A DNA stretch of 64,000 nucleotides from Burhinus oedicnemus (lineage: Eukaryota; Chordata; Aves; Charadriiformes; Burhinidae): positions 832,015 to 896,014 of the forward strand of contig VFFE01007018.1 in NCBI GenBank assembly GCA_008921705.1. Direction: 5' to 3'. The translations under genes and the position numbers were made by a program. The notes under the pieces were generated by a model, which was not told where the DNA came from, searched no databases, and saw only the letters and a program-made list of their open reading frames with translations. Positions 1 through 10,825 of the stretch are shown in pieces. How positions within the stretch are numbered: the stretch's first letter is position 1; each line of letters opens with the position of its first letter.

Positions 1-3000
1 GGGATGCTCTGCCCGGGCCTGCTTCTCCCCTGCCCCAAACGCGGCCCCGCAGCGCGCCTCTCCGCAGGCCCCCCACCCCCGGGGGTCTTGGCCACCCTCC
101 CGCAGCCAGGGCTGGGACCCCGCGTCCATCACTCCGGCCTCGGGCCTGCCCCGCTGCTCGCCCAGCATCCCCCAGCATTGCTTGGGCACTCGCCTGTCTC
201 CGGCCCCTCTTCTCCCAGATTTTGGGGCTTGCAGCCACCCTTCGCACTCCCCACATTTTACAATGCTCCCGTCACCTGCAAAATGCTGGCCCTGCAGCAG
301 ACACCCCCTGACCCCCCTGCGGCCAGAGCCACGGCCAGCACCGCCTGGATCAGCTGCCCGATTTCCAGGCACCCCAAGGAGACACCGATTTCCCGTCCTG
401 GAGCCCCACCTTGGCTGCTCATGAGGCCTCGAAGCTGCTTCTCCCACCACCCACCCGTCGCACGTGAGCCTTAGTCACCACCAGCAGCCGCCCCCCGCTC
501 CCAGGGGCGAGGGCTTCGCCGCCACACATCCCACCCTGCCTCGATAACAGGCAGATAAGGAGAGGCCTCCCCCGCTCCCCGGACAGGAGCAGAGGCCTTG
601 GCGCAGCCACGCTCGGAGGTGAAACTCCTCTTGGCCTTGCAAGAAGCAGGGGTGGTTCAGCAGCATGGCCCCAGTCCCTGCCCACCATGGCAGCACATCA
701 AGGGCAGGGGACATGTGGACAGCAGCAGCAGCGGCCGGGGGGAAGCACTGCTTAGGGCTTTGCAGGGCCAGCAGGAGCCAGGGAACACGTCCCCCTTCAC
801 TGCGCAGCCAGCTTGGCCCAAGGATCTCACAAATCACCTGTCCCTGGGTTCACCGGGACATGTTGATGAACAGATACAGTTTTCTGCAGGCAGCGCCCAT
901 CGGAGATGCCTGTTTTGGGGATGACATCACCGCAGGGCCAGGAGATGCCCTGCCACCCGTCCTCCCTCGCCTACCAGGCAAACAGGTTTCCTGAAATCCC
1001 AGCCCTCTCCTCCGGAAGCGTGTTCCTCTGACTCAGGGGATGGGGAGCGGACAGGAGGACTCCCCAGCAGACGGGGCGGCCCCACTCTGTGCCGCTGCAG
1101 GGGTGGCCGCATGCCCCAAACCGCCCCAAACCACCCCAAATGCCCCAGAGCCCCGCGCTGCGGCTGAGCCATCGCCTTCCCATGGCCCGTGGCCCCTGGC
1201 CCCACCGCCCACCGGCTGCTCACCCGGCTCAGCCAGAGCAGAGGCTTCCCTGAAACTCCTGGCAGCCTCACCCGCTGGCTGACTCCCTGCCGGGGAATGC
1301 TGCGTGGCCGAGCCGCAGCTCCAGGAGCTGCGCAGCCCCGGGGGATGGCGGGGGACAGGAGTGCAAGTGGCGCAGGAGCATGTCCCGGTGAACCCACAAA
1401 CACAGGAGACACCCCAGGACAGTGAAGGGGAACAGCCCTGCTTGCACGCCTGCGTGGCCCAGCCTCCAAGGGGGCTGCGGCAGCCCCATGGCCCCTCATT
1501 TCCATGGCACACAAGGGACCTGGCAGAGCAGGGCCAGGGCCACCCCATGACCTGCTCCGAGGGTGCCGGTGGGTGGCTTCCAAAGCCACTTTGCCTGGCG
1601 GGGCAATGGCCCTGTGGGTCCTGGTGGGGTGAGCACAGCATTCCCCAGAGAGGACAAGCATCCCAGGGCTCCAGGACAGCCTGGCGCTGGGTCCAGCTGT
1701 ACCCAGGGTCCTTCTCCCCACCACGGGGCCAGCCTAGAGCAGGGGGCATGGTGCAGAAGGGGCAATCGCGGGTGGCCTATGGCTGTGCTCCGGCAGTGCT
1801 CCCGGCGCGGGCAACAATGCAGAGGGCTCCTGGCTGCCGTGCCAGCCTGAGTCGATGGGCTTATACAACAAGGAGAGCATCGATCGATCGCTCCGCTGCA
1901 GGCAGAGCCCCGCTGTGTCGGGGTTGCTGGGTCCAGCCCCCCCCGTTCCCACGGTGCTGGGAACAGCCGCCCTCCCCGCGCTGATGGAAAATCCGATGAG
2001 CTCATGACGAGCATGCCGCTCGGTGCCAGCAGCTGCACGCCCCAGAGCTCCCTGTGCTCCTCAGCCCGTCAGCACAGGGTGCAACACTGCCACTGCTCCC
2101 TCGGGCCGGCCTGGGGAGGGGGCTGCACCCAGGGGGCTGGAGCCTGGTCACTGTTCTAGCCCCCACAGTGTGCCCAGCACCTCGCCCTGACACTGCCTGC
2201 AGGGAGCCCGATGGGGTGCTGAGCACCCCAAAATCGAAGGACAATTACAGCTGCAGCTCGGCCGCTTGCCTTGCCAGCATGAGCTGATGCTGCAGGAGGC
2301 TGGGTGCAAACAGGGATGAGGACGGCAAACAAAGCCCGCCAACATCACTGGGCAAAGTACCGTGGGGGACACCCCATCCCACCCGCTCCTCACCCTTCTG
2401 CCCCACACCTCCCGCCTCTGGCCTCAGGCCTTTGCCCCCGTCCCAGGCTGCTCCCACCCTGCTGCTCTGCGCAGGGCAGTGGTACTGTGGCCAGGAGGGC
2501 TGATGTGAACCCCTGCCCCCAAAATGCTCCAGCTGATCCCCACTAGCTATGGGACAGTGACCCGACAGGAACCCGAGGGCAAAGTTCTGTCCCTGCATGC
2601 TGTCCCAGAGCGGACGGGTGCAGTACCAGTCCATCCCCAGTGGAGTGCCGGCACAGCCGCCAGCCCCCGAGCATCTTGCTACGGGGCTGGCATCGTGGCC
2701 AGCCGCAAAGCCCCACTGCTGCAGGACAATCCCCTGTGGGTGCAGGTGACAAATGTGCCAGCGATGGGCTGAGCCCTGCCCTGCCTTGCCGCAGCCCTCA
2801 CTTGCTCTGTAATTATCCCAGGCCACATCTGTAATTAGTGCCCTGATGTCATGGTGTCAGGCCTGGGCAGCCCCACATGCTCCCCACCAGCCCCACCTTG
2901 GCCTCTGGCCCTGGGGCTGAAGGAGATCCCGGCCCTCCAACGCCATCCCGAGGAGCTCCTGCTCGGCTCCAGCTACCCGCACTCCTCACCAGCATCACTG

Positions 3001-3560
3001 CTGGACCCCGTCCCATCTCTGCCCCGCAGCACCCGAGCTGCTGTAGGGCTGCATCCAGCCCTCTGGCTGGTGCGGGGCTTGGCTGCTCCCACTGCTGCAT
3101 CTCTGCTCCCACCACGCTGCCATCATCCCGCCTGCTCCTTGCGGTGCTGGCCCGGCTGGCTAGCTGCATGGCTGCCACCCTCCTGGAGACAGATCCTGCC
3201 TGGGCAGGAGAGGGGCCAGCCCCTGCCCTCCTGAGCGCTCCAGGCTGCGGACAAAGGCAGCGCTGCCGGTCCCCCACCCTCTCGGCATGGGAATGTGCTG
3301 GATCGGCCCCAGCAGCTATAAATAGATCTGGAGGCGCAGGCGTGCACCGGCCAGACACGCGTGGGTCCAGGCAGCCACTGTCCCTCGGCCGGCGTGGCTC
3401 GGGCAGGGTGCGGGGCTGCAGTGGTGCCCCAGGGAGGGACAGGGATAAGGACAGGGAGGAGGGTGAAAGCCCCGGGCAGGGCAGGGGCACTGCCGTCCTG
3501 CTGCGGGGACCCTCCCAGCCCTGTGAGGGGGGGGACAGGAGGGGAGGCCCCACACAGCCA
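1..3560. other. Left flank, no recognised gene
   Basis: GC-rich sequence downstream of the minus-strand GH3 gene. Open frames occur on both strands, but they are proline/glycine/alanine-rich, overlap each other in several frames and show no known domain or consistent splice structure. A short run of CCCCAAA-type units lies at about 1115-1150. I see no exon that can be assigned. Confidence 0.6.
3316..3325. promoter_or_regulatory. MEF2-type / TATA-like motif CTATAAATAG
   Basis: CTATAAATAG matches the MEF2 consensus CTA(A/T)4TAG exactly and also contains TATAAATAG. It lies about 260 bases beyond the GH3 polyadenylation signal. No gene that could use it as a core promoter is visible downstream on the plus strand, so function is uncertain. 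Confidence 0.3.
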
Positions 3561-3581
3561 CCACGGAGCAGCACCCAGCAC

Positions 3582-3587
3582 TTTATT
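3582..3587 (-). terminator. Polyadenylation signal of the GH3 gene
   Basis: AATAAA on the minus strand (TTTATT as given), 83 bases past the GH3 stop codon. It is the first canonical signal after the stop and would give a very short 3' UTR of roughly 100 bases. Confidence 0.7.
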
Positions 3588-3669
3588 GTGAGCGGGACAA
3601 CCACGCTCCCCGCGGCACACAGGACCCCCCAGCACACCGGGCTGCCCAGCCCCACAGTCACCCCCACCT

Positions 3670-6600
3670 CTAGCACCCACGCAGGGGACGGGTTGCGCCG
3701 GTGACAGTGAACTGCGCGCTCAGCACCTCCGAGGGCGCCCGCGTCTTCTGGCCCGGCTGCTGCCCACCGGCAAAGATGGTGAAGGTGCCGGGTTCGAGGT
3801 GCCAGTCCTGTGCCCAGACAGCACGCTGCTCGGCTGCCACCTGGAAGGACAGCTTGGTCTCCCGGCCGGCTGGCACGGCCACGCGGCGGAAAGCCACCAG
3901 CTGCCAGCGTGGTACCGGCACAGACGACTGCTCCCACCGCAGGTACAGCTGCACCACCTACCCGGAGGGACAGGAGTCAGCGCCGATGGGACCCCCCAGC
4001 TGCCCCCCACAGCAGGGGGGACCCCGGCTGCATCCATACCCCCTACAGCCACATCAGTGCGGAGCAGCTACGCTCACCTCCTCGCCGTCCCGTTGCCCTG
4101 TGTTCTCCAGCACCACAGACGCGGAGAGGTTGGCACAGATGGGCAGCACTGGGGGGCTCAGCACCAGGTCCCGGTACTGGAAGGTGGTGTAGGACAGCCC
4201 GTAGCCGAAGGGGTAGAGCGGGGCCTCCTGCCCATAGTACCGGTACGTCCGCCCCTCCATGGTGTAGTTTTCCATCGGTGGCACCTGTGGGATGCATGGC
4301 CGGTGGAGCAGGGCAGGGCTGGGCAGGCACAGTCAACCATCAACCCTGCATCCTGCAGCTCCCCTGGCCACCAAGGCAGGGAAGGGCTACGGGTGCCGCC
4401 AGCTGCCCCAGCCTTACCTGGTGCATGCCTGCAGGCCATGTGGCCGGTAGTCTGCCGGCTGGGTTGGCCCCTGCCTCGCCCAGCAGGACCCTGGCGATGG
4501 CGAGGCCCGTGGCCTGGGCAGGGAAGAAGCACGCCAGGATGGCTCCCACACCCTCGTGCGCCTGTGCCCAGCTCACGTCCAGGGGCCCCGCGTTGAACAG
4601 CAGCAGGATGACGGGGCGCCCGGCGGCTGCAGGGAGATGGCTGTCACCAAGAGCCAAGCACACCACCCCTTCTGGGTTGGCCCCGACCCACAGGACTCCA
4701 GCCAGCCCCCAGGTGCCCACGTGCTGCCCCGGCCGGGAGCCGAGCCCCCCAGAGCCCCTACCCGCCTGCACGGCGTCCTGCAGCAGCTCCAGCTGGTGGC
4801 CCGGCAGGGATAGGTCCCTCCGGTCCTTCGCCTCCGTCTCCACATCTGTCCCTGCATGGGGACAGCCAAGGGACAGCCTCTTACGCCCTACCCAGGGTGC
4901 CGCAGATGGATGCAGGAGAGGGACACCGAGCACCTCGGGGGGCCGATGTGGACCCATTCCTCTCCCGGAGCTGCCCAGGCTCTGGGGCGCTCCCCCTCCT
5001 CAGGCTATGCCCACCCAGTGCCCTCCCCGCTCCCACCTACCTGTCCCCAGGCAGACCACCACCACGTCGGCTGCCCCTGCTACACCCACCACCTCTGCCT
5101 GCGCGTACTGCTGGCACTGCGGCTCCCGGCAGCCTGCCGCGAAGCTGACGTTGGCTGGCAGCGTCTCCAGCCCTCTCCTGTGCCAGGGAACAGCAGAGGG
5201 CACAGAAGCCGCTGTGCCTCAGGGTCGGGGCACCTTGGGGACAGCCCCCTCTTGCCCCGGCCCCCAGCAAAGGGTTGAGTTGCTGCAGCAGCAGCCCCGG
5301 GCAGTGCCCAGGACTGGGGACGGGCAGCAGCACCGCGCTGTCTCACCGGGGAGTGTAGATGTATCGTGGCTCCGGCACCGGCGCATAGTCCCCGAACAGC
5401 ACCCGGGGGTTGTCAGCGAAGGGACCCACCACCTGCGGAGGGCAGAGGGGTGAGGGTGGGCACCGGCAGCCCTGTGCCACGCAGCCTGCGACTCTCCAAA
5501 GGAGGGGACACCAGCGTGCCCGGGGTACGGAGCCGGCAGCCCCTGGGTCACCGTGTCCCCCTGCCTGCCTCCGCAGTGCTCACCGCGAGGCGTTTGCCAG
5601 ACAGGTCGCGGGCCTGGAGGGGCAGCGTCCCCCGCACGTTCTTCAGCAGCACGAAGCTCTTGACAGCAGCTTCCAGCGAGAGGTTGCGGTGCTCGGGGCT
5701 CTGCACGGTGCTCAGGTCCAGGGCGCTGTAGGGGTTCATGGCCGGGGGGTCGAACTCCCCCAGCCGCATCCGCGTGTAGAAGAGAGGCCGGACCCGGTCA
5801 CGCAGCATCTGCAAAGACCCCGGCACCAAAACCTCGGTGGTGTTTGGCAGGGGCAGCCCTGGCTCCCTGCCCGCGCCCCTGACCCCGCTCCCCCCACTCA
5901 CCTGCAGCGTGATGTTGCCCGTGGCCAGAGCCTGAGGGATGTGCATGAAGACATTGTTCCTCATGCCGTAGGAGAGCTCCAGGTTGCAGCCGGCATTCAT
6001 CGAGGCTGCCGTGCCGGAGAGAAGGGAAACCACCCGTCATGGCTGCGTGGTGCCCGGGGACCCCGCACCCATCCCGTGAGCTCACCGACCGCCGTCTCCA
6101 GGAAGGTGCGTGTGTAGTGGTGCCCCAGCATGATGAGCTCCAGGGCCCCCTCATCGCTCACCACATAGCCCTCGAACCCCCACTCGCTGCGCAGGATGTC
6201 CGTCAGCAGCTTCTTGTTGGCGCAGGCGGGAACGCCATTGATCCTGTCGGAGAGGGGATGGGCAGCCTGCCCGGCTGGGCACCGGCCACCCTGCAGGCAG
6301 CCCAGCCCACGCAGCCCCCACCGTGCTCGGTACCTGTTGTAGCTGCACATGAAGCTGTAGGAGCCAGCGCGCACGCATGCCTGGAACTGGGGCAGGAAGG
6401 TGGTGCGCAGGTCCCGCTCCAGCACCTGCAAGCGCGACGGCAGAGAGGGGTCAGTGCCCAGGGTGCCGCACGCCATCCCACAGCGCTGCCGCGCTCACCT
6501 TGGCGTCGAAGCTGAGCCGGGAGACGGGGATGTTCTCAGGGCCCCCGTGCACGCTGAAGTGCTTGCAGCCGGCGCTGGCCTTGATGTAGCGGGGGTGCTG

Positions 6601-7551
6601 GCCCTGCAGCCCCTGCACGAAGCTGCGGGCCAGCTCCCCGCTCAGGAACGGGTCCTCCCCATAGGTCTCCTGGCCGAGGCGAAGGCAGGTCACCGCCGGG
6701 ACCCCCAGCCCTGCACCTCCGTAGCCAGCGCCCCGGGGAGCTGCTGCCACCCTCCGACCGGTCACCCACGGTCCTGCGTGGGCCCTCCCCGTGCTGGCAC
6801 CTGGTTCCTGCCCCACAGCGGGTGCCTCATGATGTTCAGGACGGGGCTGAAGCAGCTGAGCCCAGTGTGGTCACCGTAGCGGCCGGTGGCAGCAAAGTCG
6901 TTGTGCTTGGCTCTCACCTCGGTGGCGGTGGCGTTGGCCACCCGGTAAACAAGCTCGGGGCTGCGAGGGGAGCACGGGGGTGTCAGGGGACGAGGAGGGG
7001 TCCATCCCGTGGGGTCGTGTCCCACATCCCCGGGAGCCCCGTCCCGTGGGGGCCCCGGTGCCGGTACCTGAAGGCGGCGGCGAGCCCCAGCGCCTGGGGG
7101 AAAGCCGTGGCCCAGCCGGGCGCCTCCGCATCGCCCCGCAAACACTCGGTGTTCCAGTTGTAGGGCGCGATGCCCAACCGCGGGACCGGGGGCGCGGGGC
7201 CGTTCCCCATCGCGCCCCCCCTCGCCACCTGCGGGCCAGCGGCGCTGAGCGGGGGGACGGCGGGGGAGTCCCGGGAGGGGGGTCCCGGGGCCGCCCCCGC
7301 CGCCCCCTCACCTGCAGCACCAGCTCGGCGGGGCTCAGCCGGCCCAGCAGGTCGTCGAGGCGGCGGTGCCAGGGCAGCGCCGGGTCCTGGAAAGGGAAGG
7401 AGAAGGAGAATGGCTGCGCCCGCCCCGGCCCGGAGCCCAGCGCCGCGCACAGCAGCACGGCGGCGGCCCGGAGCCCCGCCAGCCCCGGCACGGCCGCTCC
7501 CGGGGCCGCCGCGCTCCGCCGGGCGGGCGGAGGGGCGGCTCGGCGCGGCAT
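3670..7551 (-). CDS. Secreted GH3 glycoside hydrolase, probable beta-D-xylosidase-like, 14 exons, 775 aa
   Basis: Exons 5'->3': 7551-7312, 7228-7068, 6960-6801, 6669-6499, 6425-6334, 6243-6086, 6005-5902, 5808-5584, 5432-5347, 5177-5041, 4851-4762, 4626-4418, 4284-4078, 3957-3670. Every junction is GT-AG and phases agree, giving 2328 bases with one stop. ATG 7551 is chosen because a hydrophobic stretch (residues 24-39, probable signal peptide) follows. The GH3 N-terminal barrel has KHF (223-225) and VVSDEGA, where Asp305 is the expected nucleophile. The GH3 C domain holds VETEAKDR (515-522), with Glu516 or Glu518 the likely acid/base. YPFGYGLSYTTF (635-646) is a GH3 signature, followed by an FN3-like domain to about 757. 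Six N-glycosylation sequons (Asn143, 358, 404, 475, 617, 663) fit secretion or a lysosomal location. GH3 enzymes remove terminal beta-linked sugars. The closest known types are plant/fungal beta-xylosidases, but the vertebrate substrate is unknown. Confidence 0.93.
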
Positions 7552-7700
7552 GGCACGGCTCGGCACGGCTCGGTTCCTGGGATCGGCACGGCCCGGAGCT
7601 CCGAGGCCACGGGAAACGGGCGCAGCGGGGCGGGGCGGGACGCGGGGCGGCTCGGTCCTGCGCCCGCCGGACGGGGCGGAGCGGGGCGGGACGGGGGATC
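6980..7700 (-). promoter_or_regulatory. CpG-rich 5' end of the GH3 gene
   Basis: Very CpG-dense sequence spans exon 2, exon 1 and the 150 bases upstream of the start codon, typical of a CpG-island promoter. I see no TATA box next to the start. The start codon has G at -3. The transcription start is probably between the ATG at 7551 and the minisatellite that begins near 7690. Confidence 0.5.
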
Positions 7701-8036
7701 CCGGGGCAAGGATGCCGGTGCGGAGGGTCCCGGGACGGGGGATCCCGGGGCAGGGGGTCCCGAGGCGGGGGATGCCGGTGCGGAGGGTCCCGGGACGGGG
7801 GATCCCGGGGCAGGGGGTCCCGAGGCGGGGGATGCCGGTGCGGAGGGTCCCGGGACGGGGGAATCCCGGTACCAGGGGTCCCGAGGCGGAGGGTCCCAGG
7901 ACTGGGGATCCCGGTGCCAGGGGTCTCGAGGCAGGGGATGCCAGTGCAGAGGGTCCCGGGACTGGGGATCCCAGGGCAGGGGGTCCCGAGTCGGGGGATG
8001 CTGGTGCAGAGGGTCCTGGGATGGGGGATTCCGGGG
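7690..8036. repeat. 20-bp / 60-bp GC-rich minisatellite upstream of GH3
   Basis: The basic unit is about 20 bases, of the form GGTCCCGGGACGGGGGATCC, grouped into a 60-base unit. The blocks 7741-7800 and 7801-7860 are identical over all 60 bases, and the preceding copy differs slightly. From about 7861 the copies decay (GGGTCCCAGGACTGGGGATC and similar). Being a multiple of 3 with few stops, it creates long false open frames on both strands. It starts about 140 bases upstream of the GH3 start codon. Confidence 0.9.
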
Positions 8037-9171
8037 AGCTGCCTGGCTCCAGTCGTGCTCCTCACTGCCCCGGGAAGGCATCAGAAAGCGGTGGCGCTGG
8101 AGGAGCCCCAGCCGTTTCCCTCCCCAACGAAGCAACCAGAGCCGGTGCGGGGGCCCGTGCATCAGGGTCTGTATTTGGGGGGCAGCGAGTCCCGGCCAGC
8201 AGCGCCGGAGCACCATGCAACATGCAGCCAGGCCCTGGCTCCCGTCCTCTGGCTCAGCCGTGGTGGCAGGTCACAGTGTTTCAGTTCCCACCTCCCCAAA
8301 CACCTCCCGGCGCAGGCACGTCTGCAAGTGGGAACCAGCAGAGCCACCCGGTGAAGCCAAACCGGCTCCCAGGGACACCCCGGCTGCAGCCGGGCTGCCT
8401 GTGGCTCCGGCATTGCCAGCAGCAGGGCTGGCAGGGCACGGCCCCTGCTCGGGGCTGCGGGGCAGAAGTTGCCCCACTGCTGCTCCTGTCCTGGACCTGG
8501 GACCCGGGGCAACGAGGGGAAAGGCCTTCATTAGCATGTTGTGCTTTAACAAGAGCCACGGAGTGTGATGCCGGTGTGGGTTCTATGCAGTGACCAGGGA
8601 CACGGTACCTACGGTGGACACCCACGCATGGCAGCAGCCGTGCCGGCCGTGGTCGCACTCTTGGTGCCCGGGGGCCAAGGCTGCTGGTCCTCCTGGCCAT
8701 GCTGCCCAAGTCCCACATGTGCAGCCTGGAGACACAGCACAGGGCTGGCCGGTGGCTCTGGCATAAACATGCCGGCAGGGCTGTGGCTGGACCTGGCACA
8801 TGTCGGCCAGGTGACTCCCCAGGCAGCGAGGGCCAGCACTGTGTGACCTGGAGCAGCACGTGTGGCTCAGGCAGCCCCCGGGCACGTGGCGATATTTGCT
8901 CTGCAGCTTTCTCACACGGCCGCTCCCAGAAGACAAATGGTGCCGTGACGGCCGGGGTTTGGCTTGGCACCAGGCAGCCCAGGCCCATGGAGACCTGTGT
9001 CTCTGCGTGGGTGAGTTTGGTTGCCGCCTGGCTCAGGGGACTTGTGCCCACTCCAGCGTCATAGCCATGGAGTTGTGCACTGTGTGGCATGGGGTCTCTA
9101 CTGCACCTACCTTTGCGCTCCCCTGGATGTAGCTCTCCAGCTGGGAGATGTACAGGGGGTGAGAGGAAAGC
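8037..9171. other. Intergenic, nothing recognised
   Basis: Unique GC-rich sequence between the minisatellite and the first CR1 fragment. No splice-consistent coding potential, RNA gene or repeat family is recognised. Confidence 0.5.
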
Positions 9172-9822
9172 ATGAAATGACCCAGCAACGTGTGCTTGAA
9201 GTTCAGAAGATCAACCATATCCTGGGCAAAAGCAGGTCATATCAAAAGCCACGTGGGCAGTAGGGCGAGGGAGGGGATTCTGCCCCTCTGCTCCGCTCTG
9301 GGGAGACCCCCCTGCAGTGCTGCCTCCAGCGCTGGGGACACCAACAGCAGAAGGACATGGACCTGCTGGAGCAGGGCCAGAGGAGGCCACAGAGATGCTG
9401 CAAGGGCTGGAGCCCCTCTGCTGGGAGAACAGGCTGAGAGAGTTGGGGGTGTTCAGCCTGGAGAAGAGAAGGCTCCAGGGAGACCTTAGAGCCCCTTCCA
9501 GTCCCTAAAGGGGCTCCAGGAAAGCTGGGGAGGGACTCTGAATCAGGGAGTGGAGCCATAGGACGAGGGGGAACGGTTTTACACTGAAATAGGGCAGATT
9601 TAGATGAGATATTAGGAAGAAATTGACTGTGAGGGTGGTGAGACCCTGGCCCAGGTTGCCCAGAGAAGCTGTGGCTGCCCCATCCCTGGAGGTGTTCAAG
9701 GCCAGGTTGGATGGGGCTTGGAGCAACCTGGTCTGGTGGGAGGTGTCCCTGCCCATGGCAGGTGGTTGGAACCGGATGACCTTTAAGGTGCCTTCCAACC
9801 CAAACCCTTCTAGGATTCTATG
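9172..9822 (+). mobile_element. CR1 LINE, 5'-truncated 3' end (copy A)
   Basis: It begins in the end of the reverse-transcriptase reading frame (matching copy B from about 11550). It continues through the conserved AGGGGATTCTGCCCCTCTG and GAGAAGAGAAGGCTCC segments and ends with CTTTAAGGTGCCTTCCAACC followed by ATTCTATG at 9815-9822, the avian CR1 3' end. The reading frame is broken. It is closely similar to the last 560 bases or so of copy B, so both belong to the same or sister subfamilies. Confidence 0.92.
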
Positions 9823-10825
9823 GCATTTGCCTGCCGGTGCTGGGATGGGACTGGGAGCAGGAGGGGAGCCGATGCTCACAGGCTGCTCCCCTGCGCTTTA
9901 GGGCTGGGAGCTGGGGGAGCACAGAGATCTCAGCCTCTTGCTGGCACCGTGTCCAGCTCCTGCCAGGGATGGCAGCGATGCTGGCGGTTCCCCAGCCTGG
10001 ATCAGCCATGCCAAGAGCTGGTATCAGGCCTAGAGGCTCGCAGCCCACCAGCAGCCGAGCGAGCACGGGCTGCACCGTCCTGGGGACGTAGCCATGTAAG
10101 GCAATGCCAGCAGGTCGGCCACAGCCGGCAAGAGCCCAGCCGGCCCCCACGCTCCCAGCACTGCTGCTCGGCGGTGACAGAGAGCCATCACCCAGCTGCT
10201 GGATTCCTGAGTAGCCAGTGTGTGGGGGGGTTGTCCTGTTAATGGCTCCCTCTGCGCCCAGAGCACATCCTCCATCGCACTGCCCTGGCTGGAGCCACAC
10301 TTGAGTGTGGGTCAGCAATCAGCACTCGCACAGTGACATGTCTAGGATAGAGACATCCCCGAATAAATAATAACCACCAGGCAGTGTCCATCTGGGAGCA
10401 GAGGGGGGTGCTCGGGCAGCCGCGCTGGCTGGGGAGGGTCGGGGGACTCAGCTGCTCCAGTAGATATTTACTGCAGTCAGATGGAGCCCTGAGCCAAGCT
10501 GATTTCTGTGACACCCCTATCCTCTGCCACATTTCCCCACGGCCGTGTTTGTTTCTCACGCGTGTGACACGTGGAAACCCTGTGCCGAGCGTCTCTTGTT
10601 CCCATACTGAGCTGCAGCCCGAAGCTCTGAGCTGGCCCTGCCCTGCCAGCCCAGGGCTCGCTCCGTCCACCCCAGGGGACACCGGCTGCCCTTGCCCCAG
10701 AAACCAGTTTCTGCCAAGACACCGGGGCCAGCAGCTGGGCAGGGAAGGGGCAACGGAACCAAAGCGAGAGCTGGACCCTCCAGGAAGGGAACCTTTTCCC
10801 TGGACAGGCCCTTGCTTCGGCAGCA
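9823..10825. other. Spacer between the two CR1 copies
   Basis: About 1 kb of sequence with no recognised gene. A TATTTACTGCAG-type AT-rich patch lies near 10463. Part of the sequence just before 10826 could be degraded CR1, but I cannot align it by eye. Confidence 0.4.

Noticed and set aside
3810..5453. 547-codon plus-strand frame antisense to GH3
   Set aside because: It crosses exons and introns of the well-supported minus-strand GH3 gene, has no domain, and is explained by GC-rich sequence with few stops.
7552..7566. GH3 start five codons further upstream
   Set aside because: The codon at 7566 is GTG on the minus strand. The first ATG in frame is at 7551, with G at -3.
6980..8593. 537-codon plus-strand frame and its minus-strand counterparts over the GH3 5' end
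   Set aside because: Its body is the 20/60-base minisatellite plus antisense GH3 exons. The repeated amino-acid blocks follow directly from the DNA repeat.
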